The translations under genes were made by a program, and so were the position numbers. Shown here piece after piece: positions 13,410-27,278 of a stretch of 64,000 bases of DNA (the stretch's first letter is position 1; each line of letters begins with the position of its first letter). The notes under the pieces were generated by a model. It was not told where the DNA came from. It saw only the letters and a program-made list of their open reading frames with translations, and did no database searches. Origin of the DNA: Polytrichum commune (taxonomy: Eukaryota > Streptophyta > Polytrichopsida > Polytrichales > Polytrichaceae); the NCBI GenBank assembly GCA_950295325.1, contig OX485807.1, positions 40,952,440 through 41,016,439 of the forward strand. The letters run 5' to 3'.

Positions 13410-14525
13410 TATATGGCAAGGCTTGGAGTTAAGAACAAACATTATAACACATGTACAACAATGAGATTGGATTGTGTGTTAGAAATGCATTCATCATTAT
13501 GCGCTCAATTGGCAACATGTTTCGAGAGGGCCTTTGTGAGTCACTTGATTAGAAAGAGAAAGAGAATCTTCAAGTCAAGTGAAGAAACTTAGAATGATTG
13601 TGGAGCTTGGACTACGTGCTCAAATACACTCAACATACATTATTTAGCCACGTGGATTGGTTCCATGACCCTGGAATATGTCAATCATATTTTGTGGGTT
13701 TTTGAACAAAGTAAAAATATTTGTTTATTATTCATACATTTAGGTTGACACTTTAAAAGTTGGGTAGAGTTATACTCCCCACACTATTCACGGTACTCAT
13801 TGTTCATCCCAACATTATTAATAAGAATCAATGTTCATCCCGGTATTATTCATTAAAAATACCATTCAAAGCAACACTATCACCGAAAATACCAATATTA
13901 TTCACAATGATCTTACTACTCAAACCGGAACTATTCATCATTCACTACGGCGTCGATTTCTACTTATTTTCTAAGTTTCTTCCCATGAAGGTAAGATAGT
14001 GGAGGCCCACGTCAAAGTCTAAATATATAATGGAACACAACCATGCAATTAAATAATGTTATGACCATTCTAGGTTCAACAAATAACATACACTGAGAGG
14101 GGTCATCTATGTGATCACTTAAAGAGGAAGGAATTTTTTTTAAATAAAAATAAATTATGACTTCTTATAACGTGCACATTGCAACTCTGATACTAAAACA
14201 TGACAATTTATGCAATTCGTGGTTGATGACAAGATGAGGCAATTTCCAATCAAATGGCATAAATGCTATGTGGAGGTGGAAGGACCCAAGATAGGGCCAT
14301 GTACCTTGGAGAGGAACCCTCATGTGGTTCGGGATATCTTCAAGTGACTACAAAACAAACCACCAAATATGTTATTTGTTCATTCATGTGTAGGATAGCT
14401 TAAAACCCAAGGCCTCAACTTGGATCCCATGGGGACCCCAAGGTTAAGCAGACTAAGGCCGAGATAAAACTCAAGTGGGTGACCTTTGTAGCGCTTGATT
14501 CATGATGCATCCTACCCCATATGAT

Positions 14526-14530
<5 letters not shown>

Positions 14531-14573
<43 letters not shown>
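14531..14573. repeat. (GA)n microsatellite
   Basis: About 21 uninterrupted GA repeats. The Ser-Leu and Arg-Glu frames crossing it are artefacts. Confidence 0.97.
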
Positions 14574-14576
<3 letters not shown>

Positions 14577-16689
14577 CCAGGGGAAGCGGTTATTTTCAAC
14601 CAACCATGTATGAAACTAGAGGCCCTTGGGGGAGATATGTGTTGGCCAACTTGTTTGTGCCCTTTCAAGGTGTTCAACTTTGAAAGGAGGCAAGTCGTCG
14701 GGCCCCTCTAATGCACTCTAACCTCCCTAATATCATATTTGTGACAACCAAAGTGCACGTGATTTTGAGGAGGCTTGCAATGTTAACATGGACGCATGAT
14801 AGCAGAGAATTAGTGTAGCATGTGATATTATGGAATAACATAAAGTCAACCTTGCAACAATGACAACATGATGCGTACAAGTGTGTGGATCGAATTCTTT
14901 GGTGGATTATTTTAATACTAAAACTTGTGGTATATGGGAGGGAATATGCTAGTCCAAAAATATCATATTACCAAAATTAGAATCATTTGAACCTCATGAT
15001 GGTATTTTGAACCCTGTATTATTTTGTCAAATGATACTCTTGTATAATTTGATCAATACTGAATAATAGCAAAATATGATTGTAGTATACGATCCTAATG
15101 AATATTGTAGCGCAAAAAGCCATTATTCATGGAAGTTTATACATGCATATGGAATATTGTAATAAACCAATCTTTATTTAGTGAAGTGATTAGAACTTAA
15201 CCTCAAAACGAGGAAGTATGATGTGGGCGGAGAGGCTCATCATTCATGCATCCTCCGTGAGAAACTCACATCCATCTATCTATCGGTATTCTTAGTCGGG
15301 TGAAAGACATTTCCGTTATTGATCAATAATATGCAATCTCAAATAGTATAGTGCAAAATTCCAAAGAGTACATATTGAGACTATATTGTATAGTGCACAG
15401 GTGTGTTCAAACTCCTTACTAGTTTAGTAGAGTATTTCTAGTGACACTACCATGGAGAACTCTCTATTCCGACAACAAATAATATATTCTCTACTCAAAG
15501 TTTGCCACGTGTCATGCACACATTCGCCAAGACCCTTCACCCCACATGGAAACTACATTCCAACACATGTAAAGATGAAATAGAGAGTCCTCTACGGCAC
15601 CAACATATCAACCCTAGACAAACATCGTGTATCAGTACAAGAAACATGTAAACATACTACTCTGATACATTTGCAAGCTTTCTAGTGACACAACATGACT
15701 CAACACCTACTATTTGTTTAATGGACCTTTGGAATATAACAGTTGGATGCTCGGACAACTGAACATGAGGCTCAGCTGTTTGAGCATCCAAGTAGTATAT
15801 TCCGAGGGCCCTTTGGACAAACAACGGATATCGAGTAAGGTTACGGATGTAAGAAATTCTCCATATCATTTTGTATGCTTGTAGTCGTTTGAGGAATAGT
15901 TTTCTTATTGTAAAAAATGTATCGAATGTGCACATAAGTTTATCTATATACATTCAATTTTTTTACTAGATTACCTTTACCAACGGTACGTGGACGGATT
16001 TCTTGCTAAATTGCCTCCATCCATGAGTCGAGACTCATCAATTGACTTAAGTTAGCATTGAATGCCGTAAAGATATTTTATTAAGCCGTTCTAGAGAGTT
16101 ATGGTGATTGGTACATGTGATGTAGTAAGGCAGCGGCAATAGCGCAGTGCATTATTGTCGTCTTCAAAGTTCAGTACCCAACTTCTTATTATTAACTTAC
16201 ATTCCCCCCCTGCCACTAGAAAAGAAAAGGCAAAAAGAAAAAGCTTATCATTGACTCCAGGACCTAACACCTTTGGCATTACTAACTTGAGGCACTGCCG
16301 CAACTACTTAACGGTGGGCTTACTATACTAATAGGCTCCAATACCAAAGACTTTCCAAAATTGAGTGATCCGATTGGTCAAGAGAAAAAAATCTCCGACC
16401 CAAGGAGTTTACACTAGGGTTTCGGTCCAAGGTATGAATATAAAAATGAAGCGGTGTTAAGTCTTAAGAGTAGTCTACCATGAAATTTTGTGTTCATGGT
16501 CTCGAAGTCATGTTGAGTAGAGCCACGTATTCTTGACCAGGACCCCGTCAAGAATCTATAGGGTGCCGTAATTTCAATCAGCTTGGGATTGGTTTTAGTA
16601 ATTTCTTTTCATGTGTGGCTAAAATAAAGTTCCATGTTTCACAGAATCCTAGGGTTAGTTTCTATGTAGGTTTCTCCCCCACTAGGTTT

Positions 16690-16765
16690 TAGTGGAAATG
16701 TAGATGCCGCCAAGTGGAATCTACATTTCCACTAGAATATGATGGGCGAAGCGGCCTACATGGAA
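16690..16765. repeat. Small hairpin repeat shared with 36550-36615
   Basis: TAGTGGAAATGTAGA and its complement form a hairpin, followed by ATGATGGGCGAAGCGGCCTA. The second copy near 36555-36612 keeps the TCTACATTTTCACTAGAAT and GGGCAAGCGGCCTACATGGA parts. Confidence 0.6.
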
Positions 16766-16829
16766 ATCACTCCTAAGTCTTCAACTTTGGTTATGATATC
16801 ACCAAGGAATTGAAAGTGCCATGACACAT

Positions 16830-17110
16830 GTCCTTGGTTTTGAGTGCTAAAGTGAGGAGGAAATTGTCTCAAAATGAGCAGATATGGTAGGCTCTACACA
16901 TTGGTAATGTGTCTGGGGCAACTTTTGGCTTGAGAAAATCACAATATTCTTGACTAAAGGAATAAAATTACCGAATGTCTTGCAATCCTCCTGATTTCTA
17001 TCTTCCTACATGGGAAAAAAATGCAACACCTTGTACTTCTCCAAATTTGGCCCATAGTCTCTTAAGTGGTCAGCTATGAGCACCTCTACTCTAGATATTG
17101 CTCATGAAAC
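16830..17110 (-). repeat. Old dispersed repeat, copy 1 (possibly once coding)
   Basis: Aligns with 37675-37960 through GACACATGTCCTTG, GTGAGGAGGAA, ATTGGTAATGTGTCTGG, the AAGGAATAA block and AGCACCTCTACTCTA. On the minus strand both copies can be read with similar residues (RVEVLIADHLRDYGP and, in the other copy, RVEASMTDHLGDFVP), but each is broken by stops or frameshifts. No protein family recognised. Confidence 0.5.
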
Positions 17111-19529
17111 ATGAACAATTGTTCTCCTCTCTCCACCCCCCCCCCCACCCCCTAGCCCAAGTTTTAGCTATTGAAATTGTTTTCCACTCCCAAAAGCTCT
17201 ATACCTCACGAAGTGCTCACATATGAAAACACATTTTGACAATTTGATCACTTTAAGATTATGTTATACTTGCAACTTTCCACCAATCTATAGTGTATGT
17301 AATTTCAACCAATCATGTCAAGTTTCTAATAATTGTAACGAGACTTGTGATTATGTTGAATTTTTTTTAACCAATCCACTTCTAGATTGAAGGATGATTG
17401 TGTGTGTGCGCGTGCACATGCATGCACACTTCTAACTATGAATACAATCTTTTGATGGTGCCTCATAACTTCTCTTTTGTAATGGTTCTCAAGAAACCCT
17501 TAGATTTGTTATTTTATAGGATGTCTTAGAGAATGCTCTATCCCTAATGTCCTTGTAGGCCTAATGTGGTGTTGCCATACAAAATTCCACCAAATCTCAA
17601 CAATTGTCACTCAAGACAATCGAGAAACCAATCTATAAGCTTGGGTCTAATATTGAGTCATGAAGTAGACCCCATTTAAGGAACTATGTTTTAAGTAAAT
17701 CTAGACTTATTCATAAGTTGCAGAGAAGACGAAATCTTATACATTCACTTCTACATGCGGATCCCATGATAGAAATGACAACAACTACTCCTAAATGTGG
17801 ACTACGTCTCTTGTTGTAGCACATGTAAGTTGTATGCACATCATGTCACTTGTGAAAAAAATACACATCTAGAGGAAATTCTCGATCACGTGTTTCTCAA
17901 AGTATGCATATTTGGGATTTTCATCGTATTTTCATGGTCTCTTCCTTCAAATAGTTTATTGTGCAATGTGTTGCTAATTTGGGACAAATATTCTATCCAT
18001 ATTTACTTAAATCCTAGTCAAGCATTTTTGGGATCCAATGCCTAATATAAACCCACCCCCAACTCACGGCATTTGACCATGTTTTGGGTACTACGTCCAA
18101 CTCCACATATAATTTCGACCATTGGACCATATCATGAAATCCCTCGTATGATTATTGAGATTTTGAATTATGTGAGTTTATATTTCAAGGCTTAGAATTA
18201 GAGTTTAGACACATACTCAAGTCTTTTTTGGGTGTCCATTTTTAACTACAAGCCATGCCAAATACCACTCGAATCTCAAGCATCCAATTAAGAGACGTGA
18301 CCACAATCAACTCAAATATCCCGATCATTTCTACACTACACACTTGGTGAGACGGAATCAATCCCTCCAACGTACCTCTCATCCATCCATCCATCCAACA
18401 TGAAAGCCATGAAATTAAATGCAACACTTATTTGAGTGACTTGGCACCATAATAAGTTTTGAGAACCTCGATCACATAACAATATTACGCAATGTGCGCT
18501 CGTTCATGTAGACCCTGGGAACGTAACCATGCGATGCCGCAGCCAATGCACATTCAAACCGAATTTGCACTAGTTGCAACATCCACGGTGATATTCTCGG
18601 GGCCCACATGAACAAACACACAGTGCTTAATAACGTTATGCAATCGAACTTAGGCCAAGTCATTTCAAATGAATCAACCACAAACCTAAAGAGAGTCCTC
18701 CTCAAGTGTTTTTTTATTTTTGTTTTTTTTAACGTTGGATGAATGAGGAGTACGCTTGTTGTACGTGACAATTCCCTCTTGCCTGCACCGGTCATCCGAA
18801 AAGTGGACTCCCTTTAAAGTCCTTTTCAAGGTAAGTTTGAATCCGGTGAGCAGATGGATGGATGTAGGTACCCTTGCCTCCGGAATTTTTATGAGCTCAG
18901 TCAGTACTTAGTTTTAGTTTTAGTTTTTTTTTTTTTTTTTTTGGTTTTGAAGGTCAGGCTGCTGCCCGAAGGTGTGATTTATTTTGGAGCTGCCCGATCC
19001 CATCGTATTTGCTATGATGAAGGGCCCAGGAAGCTTCGATGTGGCCTCTTTGTAATGCGGCTAATTTTATACGTATTTAATTAGGAGTACCACCTCACAC
19101 ATTTGGCAGGCGACTGTGGTAATAAGTTGCAAAGGGCCACGGCTATCATGGAAGTATTCTATGACTATACTTTAATTTCCAAGTTGTCATGAGCATTCCG
19201 CCCCATTTATGATTGCGGTGAGTGTGAGCGGCTATTTCGTAGAGTGAGTTGGTGGTCAATTCTTGGTGACCCACCACCTTCAAGGGGACGCCTAGTTGTC
19301 CTTAAACCTTAAATTTTATGTGTGTAAAGGTAGGGCCCGGTGAACCATGCAAACTCCACCATCATGTTTCATATATATATATATATATAGAGAGAGAGAT
19401 GTTGAGCGTAACAAATCTATATTTCTTGTCATCACACCACTTCAATCTAATTTGTTTGTGTCAACTTATAGGCTGCTCACACTTACTAATGTGGGGTAAG
19501 TAGTGAACGGGCGAACTCCATTCACTACC

Positions 19530-19754
19530 ACTACACTAAATATGATATTTAGTGTGATTTTTTATTTGGAATTACGCAATGCTATATCCATATACTGTAC
19601 ATCTCGTATTTTACCAACAAATGTTAAATTGGTAGTATGGACATTATAGAACATTGACAACTTTACTTGGTAAACATTTATTCCAATGGTAGAAAGATAT
19701 AGCACCATGTAAATCCAGATAGCAAGTCACACTAAATATCATATTTGGTGTAGT
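19530..19754. mobile_element. Family D MITE, best copy, 225 bp
   Basis: The ends ACTACACTAAATATGATATT and, reversed, ACTACACCAAATATGATATT continue to TTAGTGTGA. Each end is itself nearly palindromic. The interior has TTACCAACAAATGTT and TTACTTGGTAAACA. No target duplication is obvious. Confidence 0.75.
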
Positions 19755-21118
19755 AACTTTGAGCAGAAATCCATTTGCTAAGAGGAAACTTTTCACTGCT
19801 TGGGAAAAATCAAATTGAGGAGCACATGTTCATGGGTGAATCACACATGTACTAAAACAAAATGGCCACCTACAATAAAAATGGTTTTTCGAACATAAGA
19901 GAGAAAGTGCTCATTGTGTGCTTCAATCTACCAATGCACCAACAAATGATTGCAATGTTGGTCCATTGCATCCAAGATTGTTACTGCTAAAATTTGCTTG
20001 TTAAAGTAGCCCCATGTTGGTGGGAGGCGTCCACTGGTCCCTCCATCCAACATGTGTGGGCATGCTATTAGAGTGAGGCCATTGATTTGCATATCCAAAT
20101 CCACCATAACATTACGACGCATTAAGATGTTGCACCCCTACATAACATTTCAAAACTTTGTGATCGTGTGTTTGTGGGACCATGTATACATGAGCATAAT
20201 CCTCCTTTAATTATAGGATTCCCCATTTACAGGGAGCACTCGAGCTATGCATTGTTAATTTATTGACAAGCAACTGTAAATTATCATAGTTTTCAAATCT
20301 CAACCTCTTCCTTTGGAAAGAGACCATTGTGTAGTTGCTTAGTAATGTTATGTCGCGGTAGGAATTTTGTAAGGATCATTCCCCTCCCCCCAACCTTGGT
20401 TCATATTTGCAATATGAACAATCCTCAACCTAAGTATTGTTCACACTCCAAGGGTGAGCATCTGAGTGGGTTAGACATGGAATGTGGTTACCAAAGCACA
20501 AACATGAAGATGTGTGTGTGTGTGTGTGTGTGTGTGTACACACGTAGATGACTATTTATGACATTTTAACATTGTTGACCCTAAGTTGAGTGTTACAACC
20601 ATGCACCATGTTGTGTGCAATTTTTGTATGTTCAACTAGGCACACGAATGATTGATAATTGAAGTTTCATGCAAAATACATGTGGTTAGACATCATCTAG
20701 AGTGTTTTTATGCAAATGGTGAGAGATGGGATGCACCTCTAAATATTGGATGGTTGCTCGTGACCTTTTAAGGAGTAATTTATTCTAATATCAAGTTATG
20801 ATGTGAGATATTTCTTGAAGCCCATAAATTCTTAAGACGAGATGAGCAATCCATGACCAAGTTAGTTGTTTCCAACAAGAATTTCACCTAAGTGTTTCCA
20901 TATCATGCTAGGGGGCATGGCATGTTATAGAACCATATGCACTTACCAAAACACATTATGTACCTATGTCGTATGTGCACCATTCATAGTGTTTAGTGTC
21001 ACAAAGTGTTTAGGATTACACAATGCTACAAGTTTTGCATACAGTAAAACCATTCTTCTCCTAGTGAAAGTTGAATAGTTTGTTCGTATATGACACACAA
21101 GTATATAGATTTATGAGA
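19755..21118. other. Intergenic, no gene found
   Basis: Only the TG microsatellite and a weak family D remnant near 20990-21070 (TAGTGTTTAGTGTCAC) were seen. Confidence 0.5.
20511..20537. repeat. (TG)n microsatellite
   Basis: About 13 uninterrupted TG repeats. Confidence 0.95.
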
Positions 21119-21288
21119 GGGTTATTTATTTATTTATATATTTTTGGAACATAAGAGGCGCATAGTCAGCTAGCTAGTTTTTTCGTCAAGTAGAGAAAAA
21201 AAATTCATAGTTGAGGATCGAACCATCAACCACTTCATTTAGTTATGGGTACCTCTCCATTGTCATCCGGTAATTTAGGATCCTTTTG
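21119..21288 (-). mobile_element. tRNA-derived SINE-like element, copy 1
   Basis: On the minus strand it runs from a GGTCC head through a Pol III box-A-like region and a box-B-like GGTTCGATCC to a tail with repeated AAAT near 21120-21140. The copy at 25573-25713 has the same order: ACCGGATGA, the AGAGGTA(C/T)CCATAA block and GGTTCGAT. It is degenerate. Confidence 0.6.
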
Positions 21289-21684
21289 GACCAGAAGAAG
21301 GTTGGTCGTGGAGGGCTTTACGAATCAATCTTGGAGACATGGACCGGGTCTTCAAATTCACATGGTTTTTCCACACACAAAGGGGTGGGTGAGACCAAAC
21401 TCCTAAGCCCCCACCAACCCAAATGACCATGAAATGGACAACGGGAGTGAAGTACAAGTACTTCTCCCATGAGCGTTTGGTGTACCTACAAGTCTAGCAT
21501 TTCTAACCCGCATCACTTTCAGTATATCTTATATCCGACCGGCTTGAAGGCGAGAGAAAGTTCCGTTTCACCTTCAAGTACCTTCGATGGAGAATGTCGG
21601 TTTGACTGGGTTATTATTGAGTAAATATTTTGTGTACAATCCCATAGTACAATAATACATGAGTTGGATAGTACACGTATAGGT

Positions 21685-22130
21685 ATATGTATATGTGGAC
21701 AAATGGATCGCTAAATTGACCACAAAGATGCATCGTACAGTCACATGACATGTCAAAAGTTGATTTTTCATCGCACACATGAAGTGAGCATGATATTAGT
21801 GCTTCTTCACAATTTTTTGTATTTGAGCTTACAACTAGATTTGTTCAAATTTTGACAAGTTATGTGACTGTGTAACACATTTGTGTGGTCGTTTTAACAA
21901 TCCATTTGTCCACATATACGTATATGTGGACAAATGGATTGTTAAATCGACCACAAAGATGCATCGTGTAGTCACATGGCATGTCAAAAGTTGTTTTTTC
22001 ATCACACACATGAAGGTGAGCATGATATTAGCGATACTTTGCATTTCTTTGCTTTTGAGCGTACAACTAGATTTGTTCAATTGTTGACAAGTTATGTGAC
22101 TGTGTGACGCATCTCTGTGGTCGTTTTAAC
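21685..22130. repeat. Two tandem about 235 bp units with an exact 48 bp palindrome at the junction
   Basis: Each unit starts ATATGTGGACAAATGG and includes CACAAAGATGCATCGT, CACATGAAG...GAGCATGATATTAG and ACAACTAGATTTGTTCAA. Unit 1 ends with the complement of its own start. The palindrome at 21897-21944 (arm AACAATCCATTTGTCCACAT, centre TACGTA) joins unit 1 to unit 2, so each unit resembles an inverted-repeat element inserted head to tail. Reading frames here on both strands are palindrome by-products. Confidence 0.8.
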
Positions 22131-25100
22131 CATAGTGTAGTTGATTTATCATAAATGGTCATTGTCCATGCTCACGAGGGTTCAACTTTTTGCGTTTCGT
22201 TTACCCTTGCACTTTGACGTGTAATGTAATGGTCGCCATTTCATGGAAACTACATTGTACATAGATTTCCCATGTGCATTAAATCCCTCTTTATACATAG
22301 TAATGTAAGCGTTGAGAAAACTTGAGTGACTTTGTGTCAATGCTCATAAACTTAGGGTTTAGGACTATACCCATGGGTTCATCTACTTTACTTTACAAAT
22401 AACTAAAATATCTACATGTTTCCATCTGCATTGGTTACTCTTTCTCAAAAATCATGAAACAAAGACACCGTCCTTGACATGTTTACCGTGTTCCACTTTT
22501 CACATACCTTTAATATGATATTGGTTAACCAAGGGGACGAGACCCAACTTGATAGGGCCTCTTGTGCACTTAAGGGTTGAAGGAGATACCTATACAAGCC
22601 TCCGTAGTTGAGTGAATGTAACTTAAGAGGGAAATAAACCAACCTTGTCCTTGGTGTGGTGAGCTTGTGACAATGCGAATTGAAACGACGTCACTCAATG
22701 TAAACAAGAACAATTGTTGTACATAAAGTGATGTGTAATGATTTAGAGCTAAACATGTCAAATGTATGATGTGGTACTTAGTCCTAATAACCGTATTAAG
22801 CCCTTCAAATTACCACCTAGCATGTCCTTAGCCATGTTGTTGTAACATCCGTGCTTCCCGTAGTACAAAGTATGACTTGTCTCCTCACAAACGTTCTTTG
22901 TGTTGGGACTCAAAATGCAAGGAATGGCATCAAGATGACATGATTGTAGTAGCTTCAAGGTGAGTTTTATACCTAGGTGTTTTATGTATCTATCTATGTA
23001 TCTACTTATCTATAAAAAGTAGTTTTAATATATTCTATATTCAGACTTTCTCTTATAGTTTGATTACATCTAAAGAAAAAGACTTGTGAGTTTGGAAGTT
23101 GAATAAATTAAACTTTGATTATGTTTGCAAACCTTTCTTTCCAATAGACAAAGTCTATACTAGATATAGTGATATGTCACATGGTATTTTATGTCACTAT
23201 GGTAACTTTTTGGATGACACTTCTTACAAATAAGTGAACAAATATTGTCATGGATGATGGATGAGTTCATCCATTTGCCAAAACCCTACCTTCTCTTGTT
23301 AGCAACTCGTGATAAAATACCGTCATGGGTGATCGAGTTTTGGATGAAGAACCACTTGTTAAGTGATTGCAGTTGAAACACAATAAATCTATAATCATCC
23401 AAAAAATTTATAAGGAATGGCAAATAATATTGGGTTAACGTTTAGTGTTGGTGACACTACACCGCAGTTACAATATGTATTGAGCAAGACAATTAAAATT
23501 GGTGACACTAAATAACATATTTAGTGTAGGCACCCACCTCGCCAACATTGCCCAAGTTGAAAATGTAATCAAATATATCAAAGCTTGTATTTTTTTTCCT
23601 TTTCTAGAAGATTTGATATCGGAATTAGAATCAGTGTTTCCAAATTAGTTGAGAGGGACCCACTTGAGATGAAGTAACCGTGAATCTTTGAGGGTGATCG
23701 TTTTCACTGGACCCTCTTTTACCTTGGCATTACCATAAGGTGTTCTCTACTTCAACCCAAAAAAAATTCACCAAGTTTTGTTGCATGTCATTCCTACATT
23801 GGTTGAGACCCTCTTGAATCCCACATGGGAACTACTTTCCAACACTGATAAAGATCAAATAGAGCATCCTCTAGGGTAGTGGTGGTGGTGGTGGGGGGCT
23901 GGGCCGACTCAAATAAATGGGTGTCTAACCTTGACCCTTTCATTTATGTGATTAGTCTAGTCGTATTGGAATCTATTAAAGTGATTTAGGAGTTCTTGGT
24001 GTCATTCTAGTATTAGATTGAACTACAAGAGTAAGCCTACATATGTGTTTAGTAGGCATGGGACAATGAAATGGATGGAAAAAACGGTGAATTACATTAG
24101 AAAATATTATTTGAGTGCCCAAAAATTGAAGTAACATGATTGTGGTTGTTGGGCTATATATGGGTCATAATGGTCCATGGTGACAATATGGTACAACTGA
24201 AAGCAAGAATTCAATGGTGCCCAAAGGTGGCTAAAATTTCATGACACCTATCATGATGTGTTCTATGTTAAATTCATTTGAGCATCACTTTGAGGTCAAA
24301 CATCCCAATTTCGTATGATGGGACCCCATTGAAATGAATAAACTAATAAGTTGGCATGAACATGATCCACCCCCCCCCCCCATGGTCAAATCTACACATG
24401 TTAGTTGCACACACTTTCTAAAATGCAAGGCTTATAGAAAATAAGTACTATCCCATAACAATATTTACAATTGGTTGATTAACCCTTGTAATGCTCAACT
24501 TTTATTCGCCTTTTGGAAATGCCAAAAATCATACAACATGACTCAAATGACATAAACCAATTCACATGTTCTACATTCACATTTTGATGTTTTAATTTAT
24601 TTGCTAGACAAACAATACATTTATTTAATTGCCAAAATTCACAATACAAGGCCACTGGGGCCTGAACACGACACCAAAGCAACTCTCTCAGGTGGACCTA
24701 ATGAAACCACACCAACCCCCTTACTACATAAAAAGACCAAAGCATGATTAACTAAGCCCACATTAATTGTTTTAATATTCTAGCCATACATATAGTGTTC
24801 GTCCTATGATAGAGAAGTTGTTCTCTTTCCCTTTACTTTATCAAACTTTATGAGAGTGGCTCTATTAGCATCCTTAAGGGCTTGTTCCCACACAATTATA
24901 ATACAATCCAAGGGCCCTTTGCCAAATCATATGGTGCACCTTCCTAACATCCCATCTAGTATTATGTGCACTATCCCAATGTGTTACAATTTGTTATTGT
25001 CTAGAGTTATGAAAGCATTGGTCACAATTAGTTTAATCTACGGCATATAGTTTAAAGAGACACCCAAGTCCTCGAGGACCAATTTTGCACACACTTCGGT

Positions 25101-25572
25101 TTAATATTTGACCATATGAAGTGAAAGCAAGTTGGTATTGTGAGGTAGTAGTTACATGTACTTAGATGCCAACTCAGGTTAGGATTCGTGGTGTCTACGT
25201 AAACTCGTCCATTGAGAAGGTGAAAATACAATGAACTACAATATAACCTAAATATGACTATTTGTTTGATGAATTGAACCTTGGAATGAATAAACCCTCA
25301 ATCTATAGTGGGGAGGGGGTTGCTTTTACTAGAGCCCCTTCTCCGCGCTAGATGAGTTGACGTAAACACCACAAAGCCCAACCCGTCTACCATGATTTGA
25401 TACATGTTTTATTACTACATCTTCATAGATAAATAAATAAATAACCAACGTTGGGCAATCCAACATGAGTTTGAGCCCATTGACCCTACCTTGCTCAAGA
25501 ATCCTCTTGGTGCAAGGTGGGGTTTACTGCCTACCTTGTGGCGGGTGGGCTCTTAGCTTCCTACTTACCTAA
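22131..25572. other. Intergenic, no gene found
   Basis: AT-rich. Small frames at 22445-22958, 24479 and 24850 have no recognisable features. A GGT run lies near 23880, and a fragment with TAGTGTTGGTGACACTACAC near 23447 may be an element end. Confidence 0.5.
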
Positions 25573-25713
25573 TTAGTTTTTTATTTTTATTTTTATTTTA
25601 AAAATCAAGTAAAGAGAATATTTCACATCTGGAATCGAACCGCCGACCACTCCATTCGATTATGGATACCTCCTCACTATCATCCGGTAGTTTAGGGTCA
25701 TCTTGGGACCATT
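25573..25713 (-). mobile_element. tRNA-derived SINE-like element, copy 2
   Basis: On the minus strand a box-A-like TAGTGAGGAGG lies about 45 bp upstream of the box B GGTTCGATTCC, with a tail of repeated AAAAT at 25578-25600. The head GGTCCCAAGATGACCC is shared with copy 1. Box spacing and A-rich tail are what a tRNA-derived SINE should show. Confidence 0.65.
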
Positions 25714-26454
25714 ACCTTGTCATTGACAAAAACTTCCGAACATCAGGCAAGCTTATTCTTCATTAGCTTTCATTTTGCTTGAGATCTCCAAAAAGATTCA
25801 ACATCTACAAACTAATTTCTCTAAGCCAGATCTCACAAGCATGTGGGGTTAATGATTGATGTGTTTCACCATAACGAGAGATTAGTGGAGGCTCATCTAG
25901 CTTAGGATGGGTTTTAAAACAGTTCCAAGGCCAACAAAACTCGAGAATCGAGTTATCCTAAAGGTTGAGAGCAAAATTGTGGACCCAAGGAGTTTACATT
26001 GAGCTCAAGTTCCTAGGTATGAAAAAATGAAGTTATGTGGTCTCACTTTCTAGTCAAATATGAACAATTCTCATTCAAGAAAAACCATTTGTAGGTTGAG
26101 AAATCAATCTTCGAGCTTGGGTCCACTTTGTAGTCCAAAAGTAAGGACCATCAAGAGGTGTTTCAAACCCCTCAGATTCTTGGACTTGCACCCCTGATAT
26201 AAAACAACCCTTAAAAGAGCAAGACATCTACTTTGATACATGTAGTTAGGTTACATTTGCGAATATACCGACTCTTTACCCATGCGATTCACGTTAGGTC
26301 AAAATCTAATGACGAGTTCATTATCCGCATAGCAACCACAATTACATAAGAAAAGAAAAAATTGATCCTATTTTGATATTGTAATAACAACACATGTTTA
26401 AAATAGTGTGAAATGTCAATATATTAGCGTGGGGCAACCTAATTGCACAAATCA

Positions 26455-27034
26455 GGGCCACTTCACACACAAGATTGAAGGCCCGTGACCATTGCAACCT
26501 AAGAGCTCTCATCGGTCAAGAGGGCAGAGACCGTCCAAGTTCACTTCACACACAAAGGCGAAGGCCTAAAGGCCCAAAGAAGACTTCATGGATGAAAAGT
26601 GTACATGGAGTCCTACATGGCGGACTATGGATAAGGTTTCATGGTCTCCCAAAATTTGCGTCAGGCCCACCCCCAAGAGGTGAGCGTGACACAAATTCCG
26701 GGAGACCATGACTTTCTTAAAATATTTTTCTTAGCAGGGCAACTTGCAAGGTATATTCCATGACATATTCCAAGACAAACAAACACCACCAAACAATTCT
26801 TTTAAATCGATAGAATTTGAAACATATTACATTAAACCAAATCCTCCCCTCTGTTTCAGCCAACAAACTGTGCAATGGTCCCGCAACATGGTCCATTCTC
26901 ACTTCACACTATGCTTGAGGGCCCATGACCACATAAAGCGGCTTTCCCAACGTTTATGGTACGGCCTTTGGATGAGAGTTATGGGTCCTCACCATTACAT
27001 GGTCATGGCTCTTGGCTCATGTGTGAAGTGGCCC
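26455..27034. mobile_element. Tourist-like MITE, family A, 580 bp copy
   Basis: Begins GGGCCACTTCACACACAAG and ends CTCATGTGTGAAGTGGCCC. The flanking trinucleotides are TCA and TCC, a weakened TTA. It shares its interior with the copies at 28.7 and 43.4 kb. Confidence 0.8.
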
Positions 27035-27278
27035 TCCGTGTAGTAGGCTCTGACGCAAAAGCAGGTGCAAAAACATGTCACATAGCTGACACATCGTTGG
27101 AAGAGGATAAAATCCTAAAGACCCGATTTCATGGGACCCATGCATCCACCCCGAATTCAATGGCTTTTGGCTTGGGCTAATATATTTAGCAGCCACTAGA
27201 TTTGCTGCCTCATATGCCGTGGCACGGTACACTTGTCATAGGGCGGAAATTTGAAGGGCCGGTATTTACATTTACATA

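Larger units (their letters stand above)
13410..19529. other. Intergenic, repeats only
   Basis: Contains the GA microsatellite, the hairpin repeat at 16.7 kb and the old dispersed repeat at 16.8 kb. No gene is supported. A poly-T tract lies at 18927-18943. Confidence 0.5.

Noticed and set aside
14415-14711. Ser-Leu and Arg-Glu repeat proteins
   Set aside because: They are translations of the GA microsatellite in different frames.
16126-16305. Weak inverted repeat around AAGGCAGCGGCAA
   Set aside because: Match is short and broken, with no target duplication. Not convincing as an element.
19530-19754. CACTA (En/Spm) transposon on the basis of CACTA in the ends
   Set aside because: The inverted repeat starts at ACTACACTAA rather than CACTA, there is no 3 bp duplication, and the elements are tiny with a different interior.
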